Positions 44,901 to 53,600 of a stretch of 64,000 nucleotides of DNA are shown piece by piece. The stretch comes from Paraphysomonas bandaiensis. Lineage: Eukaryota > Chrysophyceae. Location: assembly GCA_965644295.1 (NCBI GenBank), contig CBFFRP010000049.1:1-64000 (forward strand), written 5' to 3'. Below the pieces are notes generated by a model. The model did not search any database, was not told where the DNA came from, and saw only the letters and a list, made by a program, of their open reading frames with translations. The translations under genes and the position numbers were made by a program. The number at the start of each line of letters is the position of its first letter. Within the stretch, counting starts at the first letter, position 1.

Positions 44901-46501
44901 AAACGATGATGCAAGAGCAAAATAATCGATCAGATATTTTAAGACAAAAAAATATTTTAGAGCTTTCTGAACTTTTTATGAAAAAAATTGCGGCTGAGAA
45001 TTTCTCATTATCAGCGGCCCTGATGCATTTAGCGTATAATGAAAAGATAGAGAGTATTCCTCAAGAAACACTCGCTAACCTTTTTATTGAAACAGAATGT
45101 CGATCCGCTTGTGCAACACTGGCTGCAGTGGGAGAAATCACAAGTGAAGCGGTGATGGTGCTGACAGAAAACCAGATCATTTTATTGAAAAGCAAATTAT
45201 CAAATACAACTGATCACCTAGAGCGCGCACGTATGCTTTGGTTATTTTCGGTTTTTGCAATGCATCCACAAAACCACGCTGTTATGGGCAGGGCCGGCTG
45301 CATCAGTTTATTGATGGACTATATTGCCACCGCGCCACAATTTATTGAACTTGAGTTAGTCATCTTATTAAATTTGTCTTACCACGCAGAAAATAGACAA
45401 AAAATAGTTGATTTAAATGCGCGTTTGCAATTAACGCGTTTGCCACTGGAGGAAGATACCGAGGCTTCTCAGTTCCGCACAAAAATATTTGTCCACTTGG
45501 ATAGTGCTCCTGCTGGGCCAAATAGACGAAATCGACTGTTTGGTCAGAGAAGGCAGGGATTAAGATTACAACCTTTACGACGATTGTTTGGTGATAATAG
45601 AGTCCATCCAGGTGCTGGAGGTGATGAGCCAGATTTCTTTGATGAAAATGATGCTCGATTTACTCCTGTGTATATTCCTAAACAACTTTTGATCCTTGGT
45701 GGCGTTATTGGGGCTGGAACTTATGGCGTTGTATATAAGGCTCAATGGATAAGAGACATAGGAGAAAAAACCGTTGCAGTAAAATGTTTTACGGATGTTC
45801 AAATTGGAGCAAACAAAGAAAAAAATATCAGAGACGAAGTAAAAAACATGCGCTTGCTAAGACACACTAATATCGTGACGTTTTTTGGTCTATCAAAAGC
45901 AGAGAACAACGATCCTATGATTGTGATGGAGCATGCTGAAAAAGGCTCACTTCGCCAATATCTTGAGGCTAACGATGTAGACAATGTGACTTGGTCATTA
46001 CGCTTGAGAATTGCTTATGGGATTGCTAATGGACTAGCGTATATGCACGAACAACTGTTTGTACATCGTGATCTTAAGAGCCCAAATATTTTACTATCAA
46101 ACCAACTAGAACCAAAACTATGTGATTTTGGTCTGACAGAATTAAAGGTACGGCCGGGAACAACACACACTGATGAAGGTGGACAAACATTGATAGGTTC
46201 AGTGAGATGGATGGCGCCAGAACTGGTTCAAAAAATTGTGCCACCGAGCACAAAAGTTGATATTTGGGCATTGGGGATGTTGTTTTTTGAGTTAGTTACA
46301 CATGATCTGCCGTTTAACCATATCATTCCTAATGCATTAGTAATAAAAGCGCTCGAAAGAAATGAAAAAGTGACTGTGCCAAGGTCATGTCAGCGCGATC
46401 AACCAGCATTTGCTAGCGTTATGTCTTCTTGCTGGGAAATAGACCCTCAAGCACGTCCTACTGCTGAAGAAGTAAAGACAAGATTGCAGGCGTGTTTATA
46501 A
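41984..46501 (+). CDS. Large intronless protein: tandem repeats, armadillo-like region, TKL-type kinase
   Basis: 1505 residues, one exon. The N-terminal third has tandem units of 79-86 residues starting near 42401, 42638, 42875, 43133, 43391 and 43634 (KWNAKTVKIIVAVLGSHVER, then NGGQDCFDILIAQA), most nearly identical in DNA. The middle (about residues 800-1180) is all-helical with armadillo-like spacing. The kinase begins near residue 1236: GAGTYGVVYKAQW glycine loop, VAVKCF lysine, HRDLKSPNILL catalytic loop (about 1360), DFG (about 1379), MAPELV (about 1410), DIWALGMLFFEL. All catalytic residues are present, so it should be an active Ser/Thr/Tyr kinase of the TKL group. Lack of introns, composition unlike its neighbours and the IS66 remnant just downstream point to transfer, plausibly of an effector-like gene from an intracellular bacterium. 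A host retrocopy is the alternative. Confidence 0.85.
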   Translation: MLAIKQFKNFVLLRDKNIRKKLKDEVWMLHMLDSISHYQLFVVVNVHGRTVFRDICEHASDKVFDKVMQRLENRVLNLENNEGRSFWSLLFASSASTTELNQRLSSLFTRLRNDAQSACCRKYDCGNTLLNFMLIDTSQKWNAKTVKIIVAVLGSRVERTFLQKNNDGQDCFDILIAQATSVEEVNQCLQTVLTGLGKNVRGGLICDSMLLHRVLLSTKWNAETVRIIVAVLGSRVERTFLQKNNDGQDCFDILIAQATSVEEVNQCLQTVLTGLGKNVRGGLICDSMLLHRVLLSTKWNAKTVKIIVAVLGSHVERTFLQKNNGGQDCFDILIAQATSVKQVNQCLQTFLTAIGSEAARDCAQKLQYGQNANTLMHRVLLSTKWNAKTVKIIVAVLGSHVERTFLQKNNGGQDCFDILIAQASSVKQVNQCLQTFLTAIGSEAARDCAQKLQYGQNANTLMHRVLLSTKWNPKTVKIIVAVLGSHVERTFLQKNNGGQDCFDILVAQATSVEQVNQRLQAVLTGLGKNVGDGLICDSMLLHRVFRNTSWKWNAETVRIIVARFGSQAAQRLREYCDGQNCLELLLANVTSSTQQLNQVLQMLLTSLGSQASRLCAAPCRSTANSLLHLSLINLSGRCNAHTIELILSSLGDQDRYTCNFRNAGSNSGLDLALYNHKGHINEYTVYLILNILYGVTEDQIREGVSLDQGAYNYLLNSLLKASNYSGVRSNTHKPVVLILAHAALSVEVQIDFQDKVQQLISSLTKSIGILKVLANLSLNPTNRRKMLEPANLKTIIIAATNAEFELGGVLLWRLLYSNDVDQLEPVEHEGLGQLSNYFGSDLNTAEWQTNFMSTQQRNRLVIKQEQLTALWSTYKNNNTSPCSAVIWALMSLITTIPNLSVFHTTNFIEKLSQWLPQLPLHDAILVSATLKTLVDRASCREKLREAGAVRTFMPLIIATNNAVLEANLSKIFETMMQEQNNRSDILRQKNILELSELFMKKIAAENFSLSAALMHLAYNEKIESIPQETLANLFIETECRSACATLAAVGEITSEAVMVLTENQIILLKSKLSNTTDHLERARMLWLFSVFAMHPQNHAVMGRAGCISLLMDYIATAPQFIELELVILLNLSYHAENRQKIVDLNARLQLTRLPLEEDTEASQFRTKIFVHLDSAPAGPNRRNRLFGQRRQGLRLQPLRRLFGDNRVHPGAGGDEPDFFDENDARFTPVYIPKQLLILGGVIGAGTYGVVYKAQWIRDIGEKTVAVKCFTDVQIGANKEKNIRDEVKNMRLLRHTNIVTFFGLSKAENNDPMIVMEHAEKGSLRQYLEANDVDNVTWSLRLRIAYGIANGLAYMHEQLFVHRDLKSPNILLSNQLEPKLCDFGLTELKVRPGTTHTDEGGQTLIGSVRWMAPELVQKIVPPSTKVDIWALGMLFFELVTHDLPFNHIIPNALVIKALERNEKVTVPRSCQRDQPAFASVMSSCWEIDPQARPTAEEVKTRLQACL
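42401..43640 (+). repeat. In-gene tandem repeat (237 and 258 bp units)
   Basis: Unit spacing is 237, 237, 258, 258 and 243 bp. Copies share long exact runs and fall into two tail types: units ending like GKNVRGGLICDSMLLHR and units ending like AARDCAQKLQYGQNANTLMHR. This indicates recent unequal exchange or conversion. Confidence 0.95.
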
Positions 46502-46559
46502 CAAAGGATTATTTATTTTAAGTCATATAACAGATGACAACTGTAAAAAACTTGAGTGG

Positions 46560-46740
46560 TAAGCATTTTTATCTATCGATCCCTCTATCTTTTTCAATTT
46601 CTCTATCTCGTCGCGCCTGTATTTGTGCGTCAAGTTTTGGTGCTACTTTTTGCAGTTTATCAAAAGTATAATTTTTCTTAGAAAGGTAACCGCCACTTTA
46701 ATACCATCTACCACTAATATTTTATAAGCTGAAAATTTTC
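46560..46740 (-). pseudogene. Decayed bacterial-looking ORF end
   Basis: On the reverse strand a broken frame reads KFSAYKILVVDGIKVAVTFL, shifts, then continues DKLQKVAPKLDAQIQARRDR to a stop near 46575. The family is not recognised. Its position directly after the IS66 remnant, and the same style of decay, suggest it came in with it. Confidence 0.4.
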
Positions 46741-46754
46741 TACCATTTCAGGAT

Positions 46755-47236
46755 GGAACGGGATCAGTTGAATTATCTCTCGCGATGGTCGTGAATAAAT
46801 AACTTAAATACTCATGCGCATTCATTTGATTGGCTCAACAGGATTGTATCAGGCTATAGAAAGTCAATGCTTCTTGCATGCCAGATTCGGCGCCTAAGAA
46901 TAGAAAGTTTTTCTGCCTAAGGCAAAATCGAATTCTCTGCTAAGTTATTTTCCACTTCGATAGGACCGCTAGTGATGCAAGCGTTTAACTTGGGCAAGTA
47001 TTTTGTTGCACACGCTATCCCTTCACCAATGCCGCATTTCGGCAGCACATGAACTAAGATTTTTTCACACCAGGCCTATTGGGCTTTTAGGCATTCTTCG
47101 AACTTGCATTCTCTTCTTAACGCCAAGCGCTGAATTGAATTCAGTTGCTGCGTTGCTACCAAGTGATCAGCTTTATAGAGTGTCTCAATCAGGCTCAGTG
47201 CTTGCTGTATTAGAAACAGACATAATTAGTAGTTGA
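46755..47236 (-). pseudogene. Decayed IS66-family transposase (C-terminal half)
   Basis: The reverse strand reads, with at least two frameshifts and several stops, the C-terminal half of an IS66 transposase. In order: QALSLIETLYKADHL, then LALRRECKFEECLKA, CEKILVHVLPKCGIGEGIA, SGPIEVENNLAENSI, LGRKTF, FLGAESGMQEALTFYSLIQS and NAHEYLSYLFTTIARD. IS66 enzymes carry the E/DNNLAENAIRP...GRKNWLF.GS..G...AA..YSLIETAK pattern, with the final catalytic acidic residue in the (I/V)(D/E)NN block. IS66 is a family of bacterial insertion sequences, so this is bacterial DNA within a eukaryotic context. Confidence 0.85.
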
Positions 47237-47425
47237 AATTGAGTATAATACTAAGATAAACACTCTAAGTAGATAATTATAGAATTATAAACAATATCAC
47301 TTATCATTCAGCAGCTCATTGTATCTCTTCTACACCAACCGTTTCTAGTACGATCTTACATCGTCACTATCTTGTACAGTCAATATATTTTATTGTCATC
47401 ACCACAATAGCTATCTTATTGTTAG
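47237..47425. other. Non-coding DNA between the IS66 remnant and the right inverted repeat
   Basis: No gene. It holds the 33 bp stretch (47342-47374) shared with 22716-22748. Confidence 0.6.
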
Positions 47426-47631
47426 TGCCCCATACTGACAGCGTAACTAATCACTGCGTGTGCGGCCCTCCAGTGGGTGCTGCTGAGTGCAGCGACCGCG
47501 CACCTCTACCTATGTACACATTGCTCAGTTCAGCGGTTCCCCACTCGGGTTCTCACTGCATATTCAGTGATACCGTGTGATAATGATGTAGCTAGTTGGG
47601 TTCAGTAGGTAGCTAGCAAAAAACGTATGGG
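47426..47631 (-). repeat. ~207 bp inverted repeat, right copy
   Basis: Inverted copy of 40838-41045. Together they bound a 6.8 kb segment with the kinase and IS66 remnant. Confidence 0.93.
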
Positions 47632-47700
47632 ACTTAATCAAGTATTAGTTAGGTACCCACCCGGCTCTACCTAAGTACGCGCTCAGAATGGAGCAAACTT

Positions 47701-48310
47701 ACCCAAATTAAATCAAATTTGACACTTATTTAGTTTATTAATCTTCTAGACAGGAATGCTAAGGCAAAGGCCTACAGTTGACTACCTAGAGCATTTGTTT
47801 GCTCAATAGTGGTCTACAAAAGATCTGTAATTTGAGGCAATTGTGTAGCAGCACTTTCTTCTTCATTTGTCACTCTAATATCATGTGTATACCTTAACAT
47901 AACTACCTCAGAACAGTACTGGAACTGCGTAAACAAAGAAGTATGTGGTAGTAGTGACACAATTTTCATCTACTGAAGCTAGCAATACATACAACTGCTG
48001 ATTTCTTTCCTGCTAGACCTTCTAAATCTATGAGACTATAGATGCATATTGAAGTATATATCTGAGTATCTCATTTCTATACCAACCGCTTAATATGTTG
48101 TGTGTGACGCCTATGATCAATTACGTTTCCTCAGGCATTTTCTTTTAAGCATTGGAAACTGTGTTCCTCGGGATTAGAAAACGTCACACACATTGAAAGT
48201 TTAGTCAATTTTTCGTAACGGGTCAATCCGCTTCATCATGATAACAAGGTACTTACCTTAATATCCAATATCAAATTCTGGACTTTGAGCTCAGCTTTTC
48301 CATGTTCATA
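47701..48310 (+). repeat. ~0.6 kb direct repeat, right copy
   Basis: Direct copy of 40264-40836. It is separated from the right inverted repeat by about 69 bp, whereas on the left the two repeats touch. Confidence 0.93.
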
Positions 48311-48747
48311 ATACGTGCACTAAGACCAGCCGATACATACTCTGGGAGTAAACTGCACTATAATTGACACCATATGCATTCATCAGTACATATCTGATAT
48401 GTTTATACTTAATTTATGACTATCTGAATGTCATAATGAAGAATTCGCTATAGCAAGAAATTTCTGATTGGAATCAAGCAAGAGGTGTAACTGCTGTTGT
48501 GAAAAAGGTATTTTTATGTGGAGAATTCGATATAAATCCCTATTTTGTTGTAATAACCATGTATTTGCTTTGACAAAGTATAAAAACTGGGTATTTTCTA
48601 CCTTAGTATATATAACGTACTGCTGTATATATACTACATGGCTCTGCTTGTTGTATGTATACTCTACATGCACAGCACTCTATACGTACATGTATAATAT
48701 GTATAGTATACCGGTATATGTATATATGCATATGTATATACTCATAC
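48311..48747. other. Unassigned DNA
   Basis: AT-rich. Overlapping open stretches on both strands (48431-48673 and 48468-48839) match nothing. Confidence 0.45.
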
Positions 48748-48903
48748 GTCTCGGCATCCTTTGTATATTTTTGTTCAAAGATGCCTCTAATATTGAGATA
48801 ATAATTATCTGTATTCCAGTCGTAGTTGTATCTCAGTAATATAGAAATCTCAGTAAAATATTTGCTTCAATTTATTTTCGAAAAATATGATGCAGTCTGC
48901 CGA
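48748..48903 (+). repeat. Dispersed ~150 bp repeat, copy 4
   Basis: Closest to copy 3 at 41655-41812. It too ends shortly before a forward gene (about 125 bp upstream of the ATG at 49030), and both copies are followed by catcacaatcac a little downstream. Confidence 0.85.
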
Positions 48904-49029
48904 TGCGTATATAACACCCACACATACATACACACGTACATACATACATGTCTATATAGCGTAACATCACAATCACCTTAAGAAGAAAGAGTTGAATAAC
49001 CCTATCTCTATATTGCAATATAAGTGATC

Positions 49030-49714
49030 ATGGATGATGATGTAATTGAAATCGGTGAAGGTGAGACTATACATACATACATACACATACACATACACAT
49101 ACATGTATAGACTGACAGTCATATACATACATAAGTATAAGTGATGGAGTGTATGTATATACAGACATATGCTCAACACACACACACATACATACATACA
49201 TACAGTCATACAGTCATATATATATATACACATACACACATACTCGTATATATACATACTCATATATACTTACTCGTATATACACATACTCTTTATTACT
49301 TTTATATAATTCTTATTATGATATACACATACAGATGGTGCCTTCGACATCCCATCACCAGAAAAGGTAGCCCCTAAAGTACAGCCTGCACATGTCTCAA
49401 GTAAAGTGAAAGTCGAGAGCTCTAATGTGGATACGGATACGATAAGCTCTGAACAGATATTGGAAACTGTTCCTAAAGGGGAGTATAAAGTATTTTCTAA
49501 TGAAAAATCAAGAGAGGTACATATTGTTTTACACTTACTTAATGAGGAGGCACCCAGTGACATTAAATTGCTGTCAAATGAGTTGCGGGTGTCATTTAGT
49601 GAAGCCAAGTCATTCGTGATCGATGTATCTTCCCTTGGAGTTGATCCAACAAGTGCCCATGCAACCCACTGGAAAGATTTTTTGTCATTCCGTTTTGCGA
49701 AACGTAGTCAGTAG
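49030..49714 (+). CDS. Small acidic protein with possible CS/p23-like (PIH1-type) C-terminal domain
   Basis: Two exons, 49030-49060 and 49335-49714, GT-AG and in frame, 136 residues. The start MDDDVIEIGED is acidic, and residues 11-50 are low in complexity. Residues about 58-135 (PKGEYKVF, EVHIVLHLL, SDIKLLSNELRVSFSEAKSF, VIDVSSLGVD, KDFLSFRFAKR) alternate strands in the manner of the CS/p23 beta-sandwich that ends PIH1-family dynein-assembly and HSP90 cochaperones. The match is by pattern only. The 274 bp intron is filled with TACA/TA repeats, and copy 4 of the dispersed repeat lies just upstream. Confidence 0.6.
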
Positions 49715-50257
49715 GAATGCCTGAAAGTGGTTAAGCTAATAGAGAACACTGAGAGTTGCATGAAACGTTTTACCCTGGCGTCGCTAATACGTGCACATGT
49801 TTAGAAATTAAAAATTGAAATTAACCCAGGTGTTAGTAACTTATATGCACGAAGTAAGAGTAAACAAAACTCTCGACTAAGCACAGTGTCTATTCCATAA
49901 TATGTGATGACCATCCTAGCACAAGATTATAGAAGCGTGTAGCTCTAATAAAGAATTGATCACATAAAATCACATAAAAAGTGAGTAAAGTGTACAAACG
50001 GAAAGAATATTACTGTAGATAAAAAAATACTGATTTAGAAAATTTAAGTTATTCATTTCGAAGTTCAATATTCGAATAACACGACAACATGTATGATATA
50101 TGCTACATACTAAACATAGAAACATAGTACTGTGGTCCTATTCAAAAGGAGTTTTTAACTGTAAAGTCTAGTAAGTTAAGATATATAACTACGACAGTTC
50201 GCTGCTGATTACTTACACGTATTTTAGACAGTGTAGTTCATACATTGTTAAACTTAG
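49715..50257. other. AT-rich intergenic DNA
   Basis: No feature recognised. Confidence 0.5.
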
Positions 50258-50515
50258 AAATAAGATTTAAAGTTAGTCTTAATATTTAGTAAGAATATAC
50301 TTGATATTATTAGAGATAAAGATTGAACGATAAGGCCTAATAGTATAATAGCAAGACACGTTTGAGCAGAGCGTTAGCACCACACACATGTGCGTATCTT
50401 GTACAGTCGCGTATCATGTATAGTTTGGTAATTATTCAGTCTATTTGGTATTTCATTGTATATGTGTGTTGTATTCACGCGTTAAGAGATATACGTGATT
50501 CAATGACTCCTAATA
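50258..50515 (-). repeat. 3' LTR of element 3
   Basis: 258 bp, identical by eye to 55628-55885. The G-rich polypurine tract lies at 50516-50527 (forward strand tccccctcaat). Confidence 0.95.
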
Positions 50516-50680
50516 CTCCCCCTCAATGAAATAATCATATGGCGTATACATTGATATATGGATATAGGTGTATATATTTGGAGATAGTTCTACTGAGGGT
50601 AAAACCCACGAGTGCAATCACAGATTGTGGATTACACTGATGTCAACATACAGCGTACTCGTGGGAAACTCCGTAGATCT

Positions 50681-53600
50681 CTAAGTCATCCATCGTGGTC
50701 TCTTGGTTGAGTTCTCTGCCGGTGGGATAGATACTTTTGTTCTTTTATTACTAGCAGGTATGTTGATACCTCCCCCCCCCATTAGTGAATCCCGCAATCT
50801 GTGAAACGTGTTTGATGTGAGGGGTTTAGTTAGAATGTCGGCCAGCATCTCGTTTGTAGGCATGTAATCAACAATAATAGAGTGCGATGCGACTTGTTCT
50901 CTTATGAAGTGATATCTGATGGCAATATGTTTTGTTCGTCGGTGGTGTACGGGGTTTAGGCATAGTTGAATTGCACCTTTGTTGTCACACCATATGGTTG
51001 TTGAGTATGGCATGTGGAAGCCCAATTCCGAGAGTAGTGACCGTAGCCAAATAGCTTCTTGACATGCTGTTGATAGTGCCATGTACTCCGCTTCTGTAGA
51101 GGATAGAGCTACAGTGGTCTGGAGTCGTGATTGCCAGGAAATGAGACAATTTCCAATAAAGAAGCAAAACGCTGTGGTCGACCTGCGAGTTAAGTTACAG
51201 CGTGCCCAATCACTGTCAGCGAATCCAGTTAAAGTAACAGACTTCCCGGAGTACTGTAGACCTTGATCGATAGTGCCTTTGAGGTACCTAAGTATGTTTA
51301 ATGCGGCTTTGCATGTAGTTAGATTTGGATTAGTACTGAAACGAGCAAGGGTGTTTACAGCATATGCAATATCAGGTCTAGTGCACACAGCAATATACAT
51401 AAGTGAACCTATGAGCTCCTTGTAAGGAAAATTTTGGACAAATTCTTGATTTTCTTGAGATAGTTGTTTCTTTTCGAGAATGTCTATATGAAAATTTGTT
51501 GTCATGGGGTGACTACGTGGCTTGCAATCTTCCATGTTGAATCTGTGGAGTAGGTTCCGTATGTATTGAGATTGATTTAGTGTCGTAGTTCGATTCTGTA
51601 TATCCTGTTTGACGAATATGCCGAGGTAGTAATCTAGGAGGCCGAGATCATGAATGTCGAATTTTTCAGCTAACGAATTCTTGATTTGGATGATGTCAGT
51701 CCTACTTTTACCGGCGATAATGATGTCATCGACGTAAACTGCCAGAATTATGGGTCGACCATTGATTGATTTCGTGAATATGCACGGGTCGGACACTAAT
51801 CTGGTAAAACCACAGTCTAACAAATAATTAGTACAACATTTATACCAATTTAACCCGGACTGTTTGAGTCCGTATATACTCTTTAGAAGTCTGAGGACTT
51901 TACCGTTTGGAACATTGAGACCAGCGGGTGGATACATGTAAATTTCCTCTTGGAGGTCTGCATTGATGTAAGCAGTAGAGAAATCTACCTGGTGAAGCTC
52001 CAACCCAAGTATAGTTGCTAGTGCTATGACTGTTCTCATTGATGTGGCCTTTGCGACTGGGCTGTAGGTTTCGTTGTAGTCTTTACCCTCGACCTGGGAG
52101 AAACCTTGAGCCACTAACCTCGCCTTGAAGGTAACCTCATCTCGCTTGACCTTTACCCTAAACACGAATTTTCCCCTTATAATGTTGGAATTTGCTGGTG
52201 GTGTCGTTATCCTCCAACAGCCTTTGCTCTCTAGAGACTTGATTTCTTTGTTGATGGCTTTCAGCCATTGTTCCTTGTACCTGCCTGATAGTGCCTCGCC
52301 AACATTGTTAGGTGTGTTAGGTACATCATTGCTACATGTGTCATTTGCATGCATAATGATGTCAACATCATTCATGTATAATGTTCTGTAACTATCATGT
52401 TTATCAGGTGTTTTGTGGTTGTACAAATATCTTTTATCAACATCACAGTGGTATATATTATCACCGAATTTGTGTACATTCATGATTACCCTTTTCCTGG
52501 TCTGCCTCTTGCTGTGGAGACTTTTCTTTACGCAACGGCTCACCTTGTGTCGGTGGGGTGTCCTTACACCCGTAATTGTGCCATCCGGGCTTTGCCGGCT
52601 CCTGTCACCCTGGGAATTCACAGTCTTGATAGCTCGTTTGACCTTACGAGCAGGGTGATTACGCTTGTTGTCACCCCGTGCCTCCTTCGGCACTGTATTC
52701 CGCTGAGCTTCTGCTGTGCGGCGAGGCCTTGCCTCCTTTTCATTTGAGTAGGGTCCTCTCAAATGGCTGTGACTCCCGCCCCGTGTGGCGTCATGACGGC
52801 TGTCGGTTGAACTGCTCCTCCCTGGAGCTGTTCCTTCCACGGGGCATCCTGGTTCCTCTTGCGGGGGTGATACCGCGTTCTGATAACTGAAGTGCTCGGC
52901 GGTGTATCTTTCGATGTCCGCAGCGTGTATTGGGTCATTTAACTCGATGACTCGCCCTTCATTTTCTCGTGGGGCCAATCCTCTGTAAGCAGCCACGTGG
53001 CCTTTGATGACTGTGATTCTTGTCGTGATGTATTGGAGGCCATCCTGTGGATCTGTGTGGGTCATTCCAACGAGGTATTGGAAGCTCTCGGTTGTTCGAT
53101 TCTCTGAATTTTCTTCTCTCAGTGATGATTCGATTTCAGCGTAGTAGTTTTCCTTGACGTCGGGGATGCACTCATTGAAAAAGACGTGACTTGAGATTAC
53201 GAAGTCCTTGAGTGAAGGTACATATATGACGTACCCTGGTCCATCTTCTCGGTATCCCATGAAGTACCCAATATGGCTATGTGGAGACCAATCGTTTCTT
53301 CTCTGAGACTTGTCTATGAATGTATGGCATTTGCAGCCCCAAATCCTGGCGTAAGATAAATCGGGGGCCTCGTCGTGGATGAACTGATACGGTGATATGA
53401 ATCCCTTTGCAGTGGCGCATGGCAGGCGATTTTTCATATGCGTGACGGTGGACATAGCCTGTTCCCAGAAGTTGGGTGGTAGGCCCGAGTTGCAAATGGA
53501 TGCAAGCGTTCTTTCCTTGGTCGTGCGCCATGGTCGTTCTTGTATGGGGTTGTCTTCTGGCGTGTATGGAGCGTTGAAGGTCCAGGTTGATCCTAATTTT

